Positions 12,527-13,628 of a DNA stretch of 13,628 bases are shown piece by piece. The DNA is from Desulfobacterales bacterium. GTDB taxonomy: Bacteria > Desulfobacterota > Desulfobacteria > Desulfobacterales > Desulfosalsimonadaceae. The translations under genes and the position numbers were made by a program. The stretch lies in the NCBI GenBank assembly GCA_007127175.1, contig SKZX01000189.1, forward strand, positions 1-13,628, given 5' to 3'. Position 1 is the first letter of the stretch. Each line of letters begins with the position of its first letter. Below the pieces are notes generated by a model. That model was not told where the DNA came from and did no database searches. It saw only the letters and a program-made list of their open reading frames with translations.

Positions 12527-13628
12527 ATGAACAGATATCCTCGATCTTTGTTTGCATGCTTGAATCCCAAGGGCATCGCTTTTGCCGCTGTATTCCTTGC
12601 CCTTCACTGCCTTGTGTTTTTTTTGTGGGCAACCCATGCTCACGGCACCGAAGGGTGCATTGTGTTTCAAACCGGTTCCGGATTTGACCGGGCGCATGAA
12701 AACGGGGCCTGTTTGATGGGGCCTGCTGAAATCATGAAAGCCATACGGGTTGGCGACGCCTTTGTTTTTGAAGTGGCAGGTGAGCCGGTAAACGGGGTCG
12801 TTGACCGGTCTTCCGTCAACCGGTTGGGAACGGCAGGGATTCGGGGTCGCCTGAAAGAGTACCCATTGGGTTATGTTTTTCTTAGCGTGTCGGACACCCA
12901 ATCGGCGGGCTTTATCCGGATACCGGAAAGAAACGTTGAATACAGGGTTTCCTGTAATTTAGAAACGGGCGGGTTTGATTACCGGGAAATCATGGCTGAG
13001 GAAACGGACCTGATACCTGCCGGGCAGCCGTTGCAGCCCCGCAAGGCGCTGCCCAGCGATACCCCCAATGGTGGGGAAGCACTGAAAAGTTTTTGGGCGG
13101 TTCCGCAGGCAGAAGGGATCGCTGATGAAAACGATGATGCGGAAGCGGTTATCGGCATCATGGTGGTATATACGCCAGCCGCCAGAAATTGGGCCGCAGG
13201 TGAGGGGGGCATTGAAAATATCGTTTCCGTGGCCGTTGAAAAACTCCAGCTTGCACTTGACAACAGCGATACCAAAACCTCGGTTGAATTGGTGCATGCC
13301 GCTGAAATTCAATACCGGGAAAGCGGCAATTCATCCAGGGACCTCAGGCGGCTTCAAAACCCCAACGACGGCCACATGGACGAAGTCCATGAATGGCGGA
13401 ACCGCTATGGGGCCGACCTTGTTGCGATGCTTGCAAAAGTCACCGACATGGGCGGTATTGCCTACCAGCTCGAGCAGGAATCGGGCGATTCGAAATACGC
13501 GTTTTCCCTCACCCGGGTGCAGCAGGCAGCCACGTCCTATACCTTTGCCCACGAGATCGGCCACAACCTCGGCATGGGCCACCACAAGGAGCAGCTCCCC
13601 GACTCGGAACCGCACGGGGGCCTTTTCA
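12527..13628 (+). CDS. Exported zinc metallopeptidase, reprolysin/metzincin-like; 3' end outside window
   Basis: The frame is open from the ATG at 12527 to the last base, giving 367 complete codons. Residues 1 to about 38 form a signal peptide, with a hydrophobic core at 17-34 and possible cleavage after THA. Residues 76-155 are a prodomain-like module related to the preceding gene product. After an acidic linker the catalytic domain starts near 204 (AVIGIMVVYTPAAR) and includes the metzincin zinc site HEIGHNLGMGH at 342-352, with H342, H346 and H352 as ligands and E343 as catalytic base. The Met-turn and C-terminal domains lie beyond the window. It should be secreted or placed on the surface and degrade proteins outside the cell. 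The start lies 3 nt after the upstream stop, so the pair is co-transcribed. AGGGGG lies about 14 nt upstream. Confidence 0.87.
   Translation, partial: MNRYPRSLFACLNPKGIAFAAVFLALHCLVFFLWATHAHGTEGCIVFQTGSGFDRAHENGACLMGPAEIMKAIRVGDAFVFEVAGEPVNGVVDRSSVNRLGTAGIRGRLKEYPLGYVFLSVSDTQSAGFIRIPERNVEYRVSCNLETGGFDYREIMAEETDLIPAGQPLQPRKALPSDTPNGGEALKSFWAVPQAEGIADENDDAEAVIGIMVVYTPAARNWAAGEGGIENIVSVAVEKLQLALDNSDTKTSVELVHAAEIQYRESGNSSRDLRRLQNPNDGHMDEVHEWRNRYGADLVAMLAKVTDMGGIAYQLEQESGDSKYAFSLTRVQQAATSYTFAHEIGHNLGMGHHKEQLPDSEPHGGLF

Overview
The window reads like a chromosomal segment of a Gram-negative, probably anaerobic bacterium, most likely a Desulfobacterota (Desulfobacterales-type) sulfate reducer. That is an inference from the gene mix (AMMECR1/AmmeMemoRadiSam protein, FmdB zinc ribbon, QueC/QueE, M29 aminopeptidase), the moderately GC-rich codon use and the palindromic intergenic repeats. 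No rRNA, tRNA or taxonomic marker is present to prove it.

Layout. (1) 1-1564: a partial AMMECR1-domain gene (minus) diverges from a small calcineurin-like phosphoesterase (plus), which converges on an FmdB-type zinc-ribbon gene (minus) with a good sigma-70-like promoter. (2) 1565-2599: about 1 kb without a credible gene. It is a nest of repeats: a 90-bp direct repeat in two copies, a 187-bp nested palindrome between them, and a separate 171-bp imperfect palindrome with 12-bp perfect ends. (3) 2600-3364: an alpha/beta hydrolase with a complete catalytic triad. (4) 3373-9940: a seven-gene, co-directional minus-strand run, read from 9940 downwards: small hypothetical protein, M29 aminopeptidase, class I mannose-6-phosphate isomerase (ManA), QueE, QueC, GT-B glycosyltransferase, HAD hydrolase. 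QueC and the glycosyltransferase share an ATGA overlap, and the glycosyltransferase and HAD genes also overlap. (5) 9941-10386: a degenerate alpha/beta-hydrolase remnant carrying a terminator-like hairpin. (6) 10387-11796: a membrane-anchored coiled-coil/LysM protein converging on a second calcineurin-like phosphoesterase. (7) 11939-13628: a membrane-anchored or secreted protein made mainly of one prodomain-like module, followed 3 nt later by an exported zinc metallopeptidase that carries a related module ahead of its catalytic domain and runs off the window.

How the genes may work together. QueE and QueC perform consecutive steps to preQ0 (7-carboxy-7-deazaguanine, then 7-cyano-7-deazaguanine), for queuosine or another 7-deazapurine. 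ManA links fructose-6-P to mannose-6-P, and the glycosyltransferase/HAD pair looks like a glycosylation unit of unknown product. Whether the sugar genes and the deazaguanine genes are linked in function, or only share a transcript, cannot be read from sequence. The two least explained items are the QueC-coupled glycosyltransferase/HAD pair and the stand-alone prodomain protein paired with the metallopeptidase. I see no CRISPR array, intact transposase, prophage or recognised defence system.
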